Source: Mucor racemosus
Lineage: Eukaryota > Mucoromycota > Mucoromycetes > Mucorales > Mucoraceae
Length of the DNA stretch: 64,000 bases
Direction: 5' to 3'
Assembly: GCA_027405735.1 (NCBI GenBank)
Contig: JAPEHQ010000009.1
Coordinates: forward strand, 992,001-1,056,000
The notes beneath the pieces are model-generated. The model saw only the letters and a program-made list of their open reading frames with translations, did not search any database and was not told the DNA's origin. The position numbers and the translations under genes are program-made. Of the stretch, positions 43,879-56,400 are shown one piece after another (position 1 is the stretch's first letter; each line of letters begins with the position of its first letter).

Positions 43879-45378
43879 AGGTATATAAAAAGCGATTGAT
43901 TTTTTTCGTCAATTATAATTATTTAATTCGTATTCAATGAACACATAAATGTTCAAAAATCCCTGGAAAACCAAAATCATCCACAAAAAAAAAAAAGCTC
44001 GATATGATCATAAAAAGTATATACACATCCCTAATGTTTTATAATAATACTATACATAAACTCACAACTTTGTATATGGGACATTACGTATCACTTTAAA
44101 AAGTTGTCATTTGTCAAACTTTGTAATATTTATTTTTATCGCCTTCAATACACATGAAATACATTTTGATACAACAACAGGTATTATACTACTTATTACT
44201 AATTACATATAATAATAAATTATGGTAATTTTGTTACATCACTAGTTAGGATAAGGAATATATTTACTTTTATCCTAATGACACAGATTAAAAAAAAAAA
44301 AAAAACCATCAATAATATATGACATCCTGTTGAAACACAAAGCATTTACATAAAATTGAATTAAAATCATCTGAGGCAGATAACAATTTAAGGATACGCA
44401 ACAGAAAGAACCGTAAAACTTGACTAATTATTGTTACAATTAGATACTTATTTATAATGCTTTTTATTTCTGCCATGATTTAGTTTACTTTGTTCTTACA
44501 TCAAGGAAGGGAAAAAAAAAAGATCTGCATACCCCTTATAAAAAAGCTTGTTTCCTGAGCTAATTTTCTCCTATAGAGAAGAGCGCAATTTTCTATTTAC
44601 GTTTATCAATTCAGACAAACATGCATGTATGGATCGAAGTTCTCTGAATTCATGGTTTTTTCAATTTTAGTAAAAAATAGATACCAAATGGGCAATTTTA
44701 ATGCAATGATAAATTGCTGCGTTATTAAATGGTGGTATATATACATATGGTGTAAATTGCTTGACAGAAAATAAAGTATATAAAAGCAGAAAAGAACGAA
44801 ATATTCGTATAAATCTGATATCTATTCGAAAAGTAAAAAAAAAAGTATTTTATCTCGTACATGTCTTGTGACATATTACATGGTACTAGTGTATTCCCTT
44901 GATTTCCTTCTTCCTTAGTCTCTATTTCTCTAATTCATATCTCTCTTTTGGCTTTTATAAATATCTAATCAAGTGTAATTTATTCACATTTGTACTAACA
45001 ATTGCATGTTTTGATAGTAAACACCTGATGCAGAAAATGACTAGTTGAGGGGGAAAAGATGAGAAGTGAGAGAGAAGCAAAATATAAAGGAGTTGTATGA
45101 TGTATGTACAATATAAAAACTTCTATCTGTACAAAAAGAGTAAATACTAGTATTTTCATATGTTTCCTCCTCTCACTTGGAAAAATATTTGTATGTTTTG
45201 AAGGGGGTTTAGAGAAGATAAAATCAGTGTAAAGGAGTTTCAGCATTACCTTGCATTTACAACAAAAAAAAACAACAACAGCAGCAACTCCTGAATCAAG
45301 CAACAAATAAATGGGATGTCTGCTTGATGTTATTAGAAAATTAGCACCTTTTTTCATTTTATATTTTTAAAAATAAAA
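43091..45378. other. Intergenic region, no gene recognised
   Basis: 2.3 kb of AT-rich DNA with an A-run at 43849-43875 and others near 44290. TATA-like TATATAAAAGC occurs near 44777. A short upstream ORF (45322-45378 region, MGCLLDVIRKL...) ends just before the next gene's ATG. Confidence 0.45.
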
Positions 45379-46212
45379 ATGGTTTTGGTTAAACGAGAAA
45401 CTTCATCAGAAGATAATGGTGGTTATGCAACTACTACAACGAGATATGGATCTACCCCAACCAACAACAACAACAATAACAACAACAACAATAATAATAA
45501 CGGCAGCAATGGCTACAATAATAACATGGGAAATAATGGTAATAATGGCTATGGCAGTAATAATAATGGCAATGGAGGTAGCAGTGGATACAATGCCAAT
45601 GGAAGTGGCTATAACAACAACAACAACAACGGTAACGGCAATAATAGCAACAATGGTGGCAATAATGGTTATTCTAATCCTTCTTCTTCCAACAATAACA
45701 ATAATGGCGGTAATGGGAACAATAACAATATTCCTGCTTCCAACAATAATGGTGGTAATGGGAACAATAACAATAACGTTCCTGTTCCCAACAATAATAA
45801 TGGCTATAATACCAACGCTAATGGTGGAAATATACCCATCAATACAAATGCTAACAACAACAATAACAACAATAACAATTGGCCTGTAGCAAACACTAAT
45901 AATAACAATGGCTATAACAACAATAATGGATACAACGCTATACCCTCATATTTACCCAATGACTATGACAATCAAGGAAACAAAATGAATGCCAAAGTCA
46001 TTATCATTGTTATTTCTGTTATTTGTGGCATTGGTCTGATAGCTGCTATTGGATTATTCTTCTTTTGTAGAAAGAGAAGAGAGAAGAAGAAGGAAAACAT
46101 GGCAAATGCCTTTTTTGAGTTTTCCGCTGATAAACCTGACGATTTAAAGAAATCCAAATCACCGGGAGCATTCAAGAAGAAATTTCAATCTTCACCTGTC
46201 AGTACGCTTTAA
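45379..46212 (+). CDS. Asn/Gly-rich single-pass membrane protein
   Basis: Intronless, 277 aa. Residues about 28-200 are almost wholly Asn, Gly, Ser and Tyr from AAC/AAT-rich repeats, with periodic NNGGNGN, NNGYN and VPVPNNN-type units. One transmembrane helix lies at about 204-227 (VIIIVISVICGIGLIAAI), flanked by RKRREKKK, then a 45-residue basic tail (SADKPDDLKKSKSPGAFKKK). The layout resembles fungal SKG6/Mid2-like surface proteins: low-complexity outside, basic tail inside. No signal peptide is present from this ATG, and in-frame stops upstream rule out a simple extension, so the helix may act as signal-anchor. The start context AAAAATGG is good. Confidence 0.75.
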   Translation: MVLVKRETSSEDNGGYATTTTRYGSTPTNNNNNNNNNNNNNGSNGYNNNMGNNGNNGYGSNNNGNGGSSGYNANGSGYNNNNNNGNGNNSNNGGNNGYSNPSSSNNNNNGGNGNNNNIPASNNNGGNGNNNNNVPVPNNNNGYNTNANGGNIPINTNANNNNNNNNNWPVANTNNNNGYNNNNGYNAIPSYLPNDYDNQGNKMNAKVIIIVISVICGIGLIAAIGLFFFCRKRREKKKENMANAFFEFSADKPDDLKKSKSPGAFKKKFQSSPVSTL

Positions 46213-46467
46213 TAAACCCAAACCAAAAAAAAAGAATATAAATCTTTGTAAAATACGGTGCTCTCCCTCTTCTTCTTCCTCTTTTTGCTTTTTCTATTGA
46301 AATATATATAAAGCCAAAAAAATATAACCAATCTAATAATATTTTACATTCTAATATAACAATTTTTTTTTTTTTTTTTTTTTCAATAAAGTATATAATT
46401 TATTGTGCTTGTTTAATAAAAAAAAAATTAATGAGATTAATAATTAAAAGTATTTGCTTGATTTAGT

Positions 46468-48372
46468 TTACAAAAGCATCTTTGCAACAAGTGCAGAAAC
46501 AGCCAATGTTGTAGTGAAAGAAACAATATTGCGACCAGCACTAGATGATTCACCACCACCATTAGCAGCGTTATTCTTCTTGTCATCAATTTCTTCCTTT
46601 TCATAGTTAGTAGCATCCCAAGTATTCTCAGTCATATAAGGACCCAATGGAGGTAAATCATCAGCATCATTAAAGTTTAATTGCTGTTGAACAGCAACAG
46701 ATCTGGCGTTAACCCATTCAGCGACACCCATACTTTCACCATCAGTAGTGTTCAAGTTGTTTTCAAAGTTCCAAATAGTCCATTGAGGCTTAATACCAAC
46801 AGATTTAGGTTCAAGATTAATATCAAATTCAACATCTTCTTTAAGCATTTGCTTCCAAGCTTCAAGACGAGGATTAATAGTACTGGCCTTGAAGAAACGT
46901 TTGACAATAGTTTGAACAGTCTTTTCAAATTCGGCCTTGTAGTAAGGAGACTTGAGAATAACATCAATCAAAGGACGTTGAGAATCAGGGCGAGTAAAAT
47001 TATCATAAGGTGTAGTTGACATGTAACGAGGAGCACCAAGACCAAATGTTTCATCAAAATCGTAACTGATAAAAGTCCATTGATTGGAGTTAGTATCCTT
47101 GGTAAGGTAATAGTTACTAGCTTGATGCCAGAAACCATCCCAAGATCCAGAGAGGAAATTCAATGCCATATGAATCATCAAGTGTTGAGGATCCAAAAGC
47201 TTTTCAAGGTTACCCTTGTTGGCTTCATCAACAGCTTGAGTAGGATCAATAGCAGCAAGTTCCTTGATAAATTCAATAAGAGGAGTCTTTTCATTAGTAA
47301 CATTCATGTCCTTCTTCATATTGCCCTCATCTTCAAGCTTGTAAATGGTATCATTATAAGATTCTTGTAAATCATCCTTGTAAACAAGGTTACCTTCAAA
47401 TGAAGGGTTCAAAGCATTGCCCTTGTAAGTAGGTCCAGTGTATTGGAATTTTTGATTGCCACCACGCAAAGCAACATTAATGAAATTAGTTGTGGAATCA
47501 TCAATCATCAGATACAAGCCATAGGGTTCATTGTTGATGAAAAGACGGGCAAAACTACCTTGAAGAGTAGCACCGCCAGAAGCAGCCAAACAATCAAGCA
47601 TCAATTTTTCACGACTACAGATTGCATGCATAAAAAAGTTAGTGATTTAGTTTATACACAAATGTACATGGAAGATCAAGAATACTTACACAAAAGTGGG
47701 ATCAGTTTCATGGGCTCTTAATTTAATGGTTGTGCGACCATATAAAAGCTCTTTGGGACCAGTCTTTGTAAATTCATTAAGCTTAACTTTATAAGATTGC
47801 TTTGCAAAATCTTTGGTAGATTGACCACTGTTCTTTATACCAGCATTAGTAAAAGAAAATACTTCCTTGTTGGCAATATAAGTCATTTTGAAAACTTCAG
47901 TATAATCAAAATCGCCAAGAGGGTTAGCCAAGATCTCACCAAAACCAGTAGCATTTGTTTCCAGAATAATAGTGGCGATTTCATCAGAACGATTCATGTT
48001 ACTTTGAAGAGGATGGTAAATAGGATTATAAGCTTGAGGAAGAGCAGGTACGGTGAAAAGAGTTTGAGTTCTGTTAAAGAATTCGTTACCAGTAGTAGTG
48101 ATACCAGCTTGTTGGGTACGAAGATTAGTTTCTACAACATCACCAGCACCACCAGTAAGGGAATACTGGTATTGCTCACCAGCAGGAGCAACACCTTTAA
48201 AAATGTTGGGGTAATCAGTAGATTTAGTTAAAGGATAGGCTTGACCACCAACAATGACAGCTACATTTTGCTGATCTTGAGGGAATGCAACTACAGAATA
48301 TTCGACATCTGCAGCTTGAATAAGTTGAAAGGAAAGGACAGCTAAACTGAGGTAGCCAACAAAGGATCTCAT
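46468..48372 (-). CDS. CotH: CotH-family cell-surface protein (spore coat protein H-like)
   Basis: CotH proteins are widespread in Mucorales; the bacterial homologue is an atypical secreted protein kinase, and some Rhizopus members act as host-cell ligands. Two exons, 48372..47690 and 47614..46468, give 609 aa, close to the usual length. A signal peptide spans about 1-20 (LSLAVLSFQLIQA). The CotH domain starts near 150, with LLYGRTTIKLRAHETDP, LMLDCLAASGGATL, ARLFINNEPYGLYLMIDD and SYDFDETFGLG (Asp 413 and 415, the kinase-like metal-binding motif). The C-terminus GGGESSSAG followed by a hydrophobic end (FTTTLAVSALVAKMLL) is a GPI-anchor signal. N-glycosylation sequons are common. Which CotH subgroup it belongs to, and any role in virulence, cannot be decided here. 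Confidence 0.92.
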
Positions 48373-48523
48373 TATATATATGTAGGTCTATAATGTGTAG
48401 TTTTTTTTTTCTTTTGTATATATTTTATTGCGTATTTATATAATTTTATGAAATTGTAGAATATTCAGAATAATGTAATATTTCATTTTCCTCATCTTCT
48501 CTTGTATATGTGAAATGTGTGCA

Positions 48524-48562
48524 CTCGTTGTGTGTGTGTGTGCGTGTTTGTGTGTGTGCGCT
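48524..48562. repeat. GT microsatellite upstream of the CotH gene
   Basis: GT dinucleotides with GC interruptions, 150-190 bp upstream of the CotH ATG at 48372. Confidence 0.8.
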
Positions 48563-50059
48563 TTAAATCTTTTTTTAGAAATGCATTTGCTTTTTTGTTC
48601 CATTAGATTTTTAGCTTACAAGTTCTGCCAAAGCCTTTATCCCACAACATAGGCTGACACAAGTGATTTTAGAACATTCATAGCCATATTTTATATTCAA
48701 AATATACTTTAGCCAATAGCTTGAATGCCAAACGATATATTCACCACAGTTTCATCAACTTTTACTGGAATTACAGCTTTCAATTCCTAAAACAAAATAG
48801 CGTTCAATACAGAAAATCCGGTCGAGATTTACAGAATGTCTGAGTTTTCCATCACTTCCTCAAAGTCTTTTTCATAAAACAAGCACTTGATAGTGGTTAT
48901 TTTTAATGATTCTTACAAGGTTATTTATTATTTTACCATCTAAAAATAAATATTTAGGTTGATGATTGTGTTATTGAGTCGATTACGTGTTTTTTTTTAT
49001 TTTTTTTTTATGATGATTTATGTGAAATATTCACTCATAATCACCAGTATATAAAAGAGGTCGATCTCAATCTACTGGACTAATGGATCGCCTTTCTACT
49101 AAATTACCTCAATTCTTAATACAATATAGGCATATTGGACGGTAAATCATGGAACTCCTAATATTTAAATTATAGAAACTATGACTTTTCTTACATGGAA
49201 TATATCTGGCTAGTGTAACATGGCAAATAAACACGCCCACCCACGTTTACAATTACTTGTGCAACTAACATTGATAATGATTATGCGGTTTGTTTTTTCT
49301 TAGTGTGGTCTAGTGTATAAATACAGTCAGGGATTGGGCCCCCTCTCTTTCTTGTATATACCGTATTTACTATTGTTTTGGTTATTCGAACAGAGAGATG
49401 ATAGAATATCCATTTTCAAGAGTGATATCATATTGTTATTTTTTGGGATCTCAAAAAGTATGAAACGGGCATTTTATTATTATTTGTCATGATTGAGTTG
49501 CAATTGTTATCGTTATTAAGTATATAGGTATAAAACCATGGTTTCGGATTGACATGTGCGTATGTTGTATAAAATAATCATTTGTCCCTGGGGTTGTTAA
49601 CAGGATATATGAGACCGCCAGTTTCATGGAATAACATAAAATGACAGTTTTCAAAGAAACAAAAAATGTGAATAGATACAAAGCATGTCATAGAACTATT
49701 TTATAATGTATTTCTGTCTATATATTAGCTTAAACGTTTTTTAAAAAAACTTCTCAACAAGTCAAAGCATTAACTATTTATAAAATAAAAAAAGTTCAGC
49801 ATATAGAGTTGTTTTTGTTTATTGTCAATATTTATGAGATCAGTTGGCACATTGAGAAAGTTCCAACCAAAGCCCATCATTCAAACTATTCTAGCGTGAT
49901 GTATAAAATTAAGATTTACGCACAGGATTTGGAGAATTCAAAGAATTGACAGCTTTCTAAAAATATAAAAGTCCAGCACATCATTCTCTTGTTCTAAACA
50001 ACACATATACATATATTTCTATTGGGAATTAATTTTGATTTAAGCTTTAAGGAAATAAA
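48563..50059. other. Intergenic, two TATA-like sites, no firm gene
   Basis: AGTATATAAAAGAGG near 49049 precedes ATGGATCGCC (49084), which opens a frame of about 20 codons. ATATAAAAGTCC near 49962 precedes the small frame at 50060. Neither has homology evidence. Confidence 0.35.
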
Positions 50060-50257
50060 ATGCTTCCCATCGATGAATTCTTGTACTCACTCTGTTATGG
50101 AGGATGTTTGATTTACGATATTACTGTTATGCTGAGTTTACTACTACAGAAATTATTACATTTTACCATCTCTTTCCGTCATATTTTCGAATATAATTTG
50201 AATGGGTTCTATATTTCGAAATACCGCAGACATCCCCACATCAACTCATCGACATAA
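50060..50257 (+). CDS. Possible small protein, 65 aa, function unknown
   Basis: Hydrophobic frame (YGGCLIYDITVMLSLLLQKL) about 95 bp downstream of ATATAAAAGTCC, with an A-rich context before the ATG (GAAATAAAATG). The first ~40 residues could form one membrane helix. There is no recognised domain or codon bias and AT-rich DNA yields such frames by chance, so this is only a candidate. Confidence 0.25.
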   Translation: MLPIDEFLYSLCYGGCLIYDITVMLSLLLQKLLHFTISFRHIFEYNLNGFYISKYRRHPHINSST

Positions 50258-50437
50258 AACAAAGCTAAAAATAATTTATGGTCACTGTTATATGAATATT
50301 GCAGGATTGAAACCTCTTTTATAATGATAGAACGTCTAAAACAAAAGATGATATTTGGAAACAAAATTTAGAGCTTTTTTTTTAAAAAAAAATATTGCAT
50401 AACAAATAACAAACCCACAATAAAATCAAATATTTTA

Positions 50438-51422
50438 TTACAACAAATAGCGATTTTTGTGCAATTCAATTTCCTCAATTTTCAATGAAATGCAACTATC
50501 ATGATATAAGATTGGCTTGATAAAATCAGCAGTAATTGATGTATCAGTTAGCTTTAATTTTCTTAATTTGGTACCTTTGGGTACATTATCAAAAAACTCG
50601 GATAAGTTTTTATCATTGATCATTTGTCCTTCCAATTCGATTTGTTGTAATTCCAAACATGCTGCAGAATGATGAGGTGTCAATAGCTTTGATAATGTAT
50701 TTCCTAATTCCATAGTGAATAAATCCCGACAACTGACAATAGACAAAGATTGTAATCGAGGATGAGTTTGGCAAAACTCAAGTAGTTCTTTAGGAGTAAC
50801 AGCGTCCATCTGGATCAATCTCATTGATTTGAGTTTTCTTTGAGGTAAAGTCATGAAAGCAGATGCTAATAACGGCGTTGTTTTTAGTGTCACATGCTGA
50901 AGTTGTGCAAGACCTGAAAAATCGCAATCCAACATAAATGGATAAGAATCAATGCCACCCATCCATAATGTGTGTAATTTAGTATTGTACTTAGTGATTT
51001 CCTGGATAGTTTCCGTTTTTAATGTAGTTGGATGTCCTAATGTCATTTCTACAATATTCGGACAACATTTGACGAGTCTGGATGCTCTCATATCAATACC
51101 GTACTTGTTTACCGGAGTTAAATCAATCGACCTAATAAAGCTTCCGTATGGTAAAATTGCATTAGGAGATGTTACAGTTTTAACAAAACTAATAAAGGTT
51201 AAATAATTCTTGATGCGATAATGCCTATTTTTAAATATATAAGCATCAATTTTGGAAATAGTGCTACTGTTTGACTTGTTACCTGTACAGTACTCGACAT
51301 ACAAAGTATGCCCATGTCTTATTTACCGTTATTGCAACCTTTACAAATGAGCCATTGCTTTTAATACCAATTGCATATTCACAAATAACTTGCTGTAAAT
51401 CAAGTGGTAATTTGTCAACCAT
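50438..51422 (-). CDS. F-box protein with LRR-like repeats
   Basis: Exons 51422..51283 and 51224..50438, joined across a 58-nt intron (LYR|HYRIKNY), give 308 aa. The start MVDKLPLDLQQVICEYAIG ... VNKTWAYFVCRVLYR is an F-box-like helix set. It is followed by IRSIDLTPVNKYG and irregular leucine-rich segments (LAQLQHVTLKTTP, RKLKSMRLIQMDAVT, PRLQSLSIVSCRDLF, KLRKLKLTDTSIT). This is the common zygomycete F-box/LRR layout for substrate receptors of SCF ubiquitin ligases; the substrate is unknown. Taking the frame at 51304 alone would lose the F-box and read into the intron. Confidence 0.8.
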
Positions 51423-52254
51423 TTGAATAATGAATTATGCGTGTGAGAAGAAAAAAAAATAAATAAAAATATAAAAGCATGGCTATCTTGTTACTACACA
51501 AACAGCAGTAAAGAAAGAATAGCCGGCCATCTTCATCTCGAGTCGGAGCGTTATTTATGCAAATTGCAACATATTATAGTAAATGTTCCACACATTTCTG
51601 ATATCTAGAGCTACACTTCCCAATAAAATGGTTATATTTTTAAAAAAAGCAGTGTATCTTGAAACTATTTTGTATTTCTAGGCTATTTATGCAGTGTAGT
51701 GCGAAACAATTTGAGTATATACGTTGCGGTGGTGCTTTCGATGCTAAGTAGTAGAGTTTCAAATAAGTTCGCAGTACGCTGCGAAGATGGAATATATTTG
51801 GCCTAAAGGTGTTCTGGCAAGTTGTCCATGTTTTAAGCGCTTAATACCATAAATCAAATACAAAAAAGAGATGAATACTAATAAAACTTCGGCTTGAAAG
51901 CCTCTACTTGTAAGCTAGGCTTGGTAATAAAAATATTGTTACGTCGACTTGCTAACACATCAAAATAATAAATCACATGCAGACAACATAAAATAAACAG
52001 GACACTATAAGTATTAAAGTAGCCTTTGTTCCTTTTGAGAACATTTCCAAATAATAAAAAATAGTTTTTATTTATTTTATTACTATAAAAGCTATGGTAA
52101 ACAATTGCAATTATAAAATTTCATCTAGTTTTATAAAATAGCATTCTATAATTGACGAACTTTATTAACCTGCTCAGAAACACTCAGAAAAAGGTATACC
52201 TCATCAGTTAAAATGGATTTTGTATTTTTTTTTGTAAATACTTGCTCGAGCAAA
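51423..52254. other. Intergenic, no gene seen
   Basis: Upstream region of the F-box gene with TATAAAAGCATGG near 51470 (minus-strand gene, so its relevance is doubtful). Otherwise AT-rich without features. Confidence 0.45.
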
Positions 52255-53320
52255 ATTTGAATTTTCATAGCTTCAATCTTCAAAATCGGAACGTATCTTC
52301 TTTCTATAGCTAGTCTTATACTAAACACTTTTTAGGATATACTTTAGATACTGCTAAAGAAATATGAATTGGCCGTATTATATTATCTGTTCCCAAATTT
52401 ATTCTATATTTCACGAAAAACTCAAAAACACGTAAAATTCCCTGCTTTTCTCTTGAAAACTAGGCCTCACTTTTCATCCCTGCTTTATTTTTTTTTCACT
52501 AAATAACACTAGAAAAATATTATATGTTAATATACCTGAGATGATCAACTTTAATTCAAAAACAAGTATCCGGAAATATCCTATTTTTTGCAGTTGGTAT
52601 AACTTGTTCAGTGCTAATGTTACAGATTTTTACAGGTATTTCACTGCTAAAATTAAAAACTTTGAGGCTTCATATCTCCACGAAATAATAACCTATAGTA
52701 ACAATCTTTAATAATAAAAATTGCTTTTTTTAAAGCGCTCTATAATATATTTTAGTATGAAAAAATTCTGAGCACTTTTATTTTTTTTCATTTTTTTTTG
52801 GCATTTCTGTAGTAGATTTCAAAAAATCCACTAAATTGAGCGACCCTTTTTTTACATTCATGCCATCTATCTCGGTGAGCTCTCTCAAACCCAATTTAGG
52901 TTTTTTTAAAATACTGATTTTTCGTGGAGAAATCCTCAAAAATGTGTACAAAGAGAAACCTTTGTTTCCAGCTTCAATTATCCCCTTGTATACCCTCATC
53001 CCAAATTCTGAATTTCAAAAAAGTTTGGGCAAAAATCTCGTTTTCTCTATGAAAAATGTAGCTAGAAGGTTCAACAATAGCTTTATCAATAGAGAATTTT
53101 GTTGCGCATTATTCTAAATGCTTATAGCTAAAATATTTTCATAAAAATTACTGTGTATCTTCAAAAAACCTCCAAAATTTCAATTGCATTTTACGAAAAC
53201 TTTAATGTGAAACATTTGTCTAAATTTTATTTAGATAAATGCATAATTCAAAACTGTACAAAAACTATTTAATAGGCCAGATTTACTTATTTTGTAGTTT
53301 ATGAGCCATTAAACGATTTT
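52255..53320. repeat. Repeat family G, second long copy, left part
   Basis: Matches 34720-35473 and 41929-42960 as one continuous stretch; it holds the uninterrupted CACTA target (TTTTAGTATGAAAAAATTC near 52750). It ends in AAACGATTTT at the LINE junction and resumes at 58770. Confidence 0.75.
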
Positions 53321-53497
53321 TTTTTTTTTTTTTTTTAAATGAGTTTTATTTGTTGCACGTATACTTGCAGCGGTAGCTGAAAGTAAAGCGGTGCTCAACA
53401 AGGATGGATATTAATATATATAGAAAAATAAAAAGGGGATAGACGAAACTAATCTAGGTAAACAAAATGAAAGGGGGGAGAGAGCAAACAGAGAGGA

Positions 53498-56400
53498 CTA
53501 TTGAAGATCAGAGAGATGGTCTTCAGCAAAGCGTTTCTTGAGAGCAGTAGAGGTAGCGGAGACAACATTTTTGGGATGAAAGGGGGTTTGATCGACCACA
53601 AAGCGCCAGTGAGCTTTCCACAACTCGGAGATGGCAATGATGAGAATAATTGCGGGCTCGTATGGACAGGAAGGCCTAGCAATTATTGGCTCAAAATTGA
53701 GGGTTGTGAGAGAGGCTTTAATAACGTGGACAGTAGTACCCGGCCAAAGGAATTCCTCGATGAGCTTGTTCCAGAAGGAGAATTTGGTATGACAATAGAA
53801 GAAGAGGTGTGAAATGGTTTCCGTATCCTGGAGACAAAAGAGACAGTTTGCTTGATATAGTTCTGAGTTGTAGATGGACATTTGCAGTCGTGTATTGACT
53901 TTTTGTTGTAGTAACCTATATGGTACATTCCGTTGGACAAAAGTAAGGGACAGGGCCCAAAAACGAGACCAGGCAGTTGCCGATGGTTCTAAGGAGGAGC
54001 GGATCCGATTCGTAGCAGCAATGGTGAGCATTTTTCGAAAGCTTTTCACTTGATGTTTGGAGGTATCAGCCTGCATGGCAGGAGAGTGGACACCCAAGTT
54101 TCTCAAGAAAGTAGTAAAGTTTAGAGACAACTGAATGGTGACACGATCCGTTGGTGCAAAAAAGTTGAGAGCAGAGGGCTGGAGACAACGAAGGAAGAAG
54201 GGCGTAAAGATCGCACGACCAGTTCGAATATTCTTATGAAAGGTGGCACCGATAAACTTGAACGCAATCTCTAATTCTGTAGGGGTTTTTTGAAGCAAAT
54301 AATGACCCATAGGACAGTAGCTAAACAGGTCAGATACCTTTGTAAGATGGAGCTTAGACCCGCGACCAGGACGATACACAGAATCAGCAGTAATTATGGA
54401 GGTAATAGGTAACAGCATGCAGTCTAGTGTATTAGCCATTACGACAGAGAAATCACGGGGAATACTATCAGTTGAACGAAGGACCATGGATGTGGTAGAT
54501 AGAGGGGAACCAGAAAGTGACCGGCGAGCCTCTGGAAAGAGGAGGAGCAGAGGGAGATTGGGTCCATCTAAAGTGTTTCGAAGATGAGCAGCGATGAAGG
54601 TGAAAGGAACCGACTTCGAATTGGTACGAGAGTACAGGAGAGGATCAATCCAACGGTAGTATAATGCCTTTTGTTGAATAACCGGATTCAGCACACCGAG
54701 ACCACCGTGTGTCTTCGCAGAGATCATGACATTCCAACTGAGACGAGGACGAAAATTAGTGTTAACGAATGAAGATACAATCTGTTGAAGAGAGCTGAGT
54801 AGGGTGGCAGGAGTCGGAATAACAGAAAAGAGATACCAGCATTTCGACAAAATAAGAGAGTTCACAATTGTTGCTCGTCCAGGAAGCGAGACATTCCTTG
54901 AGGAGTGCAGCTTGGCGGTTGTTCTAATCGTCTGCAGAAATTCGCCAAAAAAGATTTTACGCTGGTTTGTACTTTGAAGAAGAGGATAGCCGAGATATAT
55001 GACCGGATCGGGGTCCCGGGAACACCAAATCTTCTTGATCTCCAAATGATGTAGTTGGGGAAGCCAATAATCATCTTGGGGCCGGCCAGATAGGGATACA
55101 GCTTGAACTTTGTGGAAGTTGATTTGTGCGTTGGAAGCCGCACTGTACAGCTCCAGGTATTCCAACATGCGATCAAGGTCAATAGAGTCCCGAAGGAACA
55201 GAAGAGTATCATCGGCATAGCACAAGAGTTTGATTGGTGGCAAGATCAATTCATTTTGAGGGTGCCGTTCAAAGAAGTGAAAGCCAGAAAATCGAGGGTC
55301 ATCGAGAATACTGCGTAACAAAGGTTCAAGGGAGAAGTTGTACAGAATACAAGAAATAGGATCGCCTTGCTTCAACCCACGCAACTTGAGCACAGCCGGT
55401 GTGGAGATGACCCCATTGACATTAATGTAAATTCTGTTGTGTTTAAACAATGAATACAGAGACTGGACAAAGACAGAAGGGAAACCGTAATGAAGAAGAA
55501 CCTGTTCCAGATACTCTAAGTTAACTCGATCATAAGCCTTTTGTTGGTCTAATAGTAAGCCAAGGTAGTGATGGTCTGTAGAAGTGTAAAATTCAGCAGC
55601 ATTTTCCAAAATCATTTGTACCATTAAACCGTTCTGAGCGATATACTTGCCAGGCATAAAGCCTAATTGGTGAGGGTTGATGATTTGATCGGCCACATCC
55701 ATAATTCTTTGATTTAGAATACGAGTGAATATTTTGCTGTCTGTGCATACTAATTGAATTGGTCTAAGGTTGGTTAGTTTGGAAGGGTCGCCTTTCTTAG
55801 GGATCAATGTCATTAGTGATTGTGACCAGGACTCTGGAAAGCAAGCTTCCTTGAGAGCACCATTATATACTGTAACTGCTAAAGGCCCCACCGCCGGGTG
55901 GCGCAAGAATAGACGCAGGATACCATATGGAAGCCCGTCTACACCAGGAGAGCTAGTTCGAGATGCCCGACCAGAGAGTTGGATTATTTCTTCAATGCCA
56001 ATAGGGACCAAGAGGTCTTCTTGTTGTTCCGAGGAGACTTTCCGATGGTCATCACGCGAGGAATTCGAAGCTAAAAGCACATTAATTGCAGATGGATCAG
56101 GGGGGACAGGAGAGTATAAATCGCTATAAAACCGATGAATGACCGCGACCTGTTCCTCATGAGGTTCAGTAAGATTATTAGTAGCATCATTAAACAGTGG
56201 GGAAATATCCCGTTGTATTCCACGGGCGGCAGCCAACCGTTTGAATACCCCAGGGGATTTTTCATTGTTTTCGCGCCAAAATTTACCAGCTTTGAGGACC
56301 TCAATTTCAGCTTGTTCTTCCTGAAGTTTACCCAGTAGTGCTTCCACCGACGGTAAAAGCAAAGACAAAACTGAAGTGTTCTTATAGTCTCGTAAAATCC

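Noticed and set aside
45416..45889. Thr/Ile/Met-rich frame inside the Asn-rich gene
   Set aside because: Frame-shifted reading of AAC/AAT repeats.
52778..52999. 73-residue frame in repeat G (KSTTEMPK also near 41960)
   Set aside because: Homologous DNA at 41.9-42.2 kb is interrupted by stops and indels; no frame is conserved between copies.
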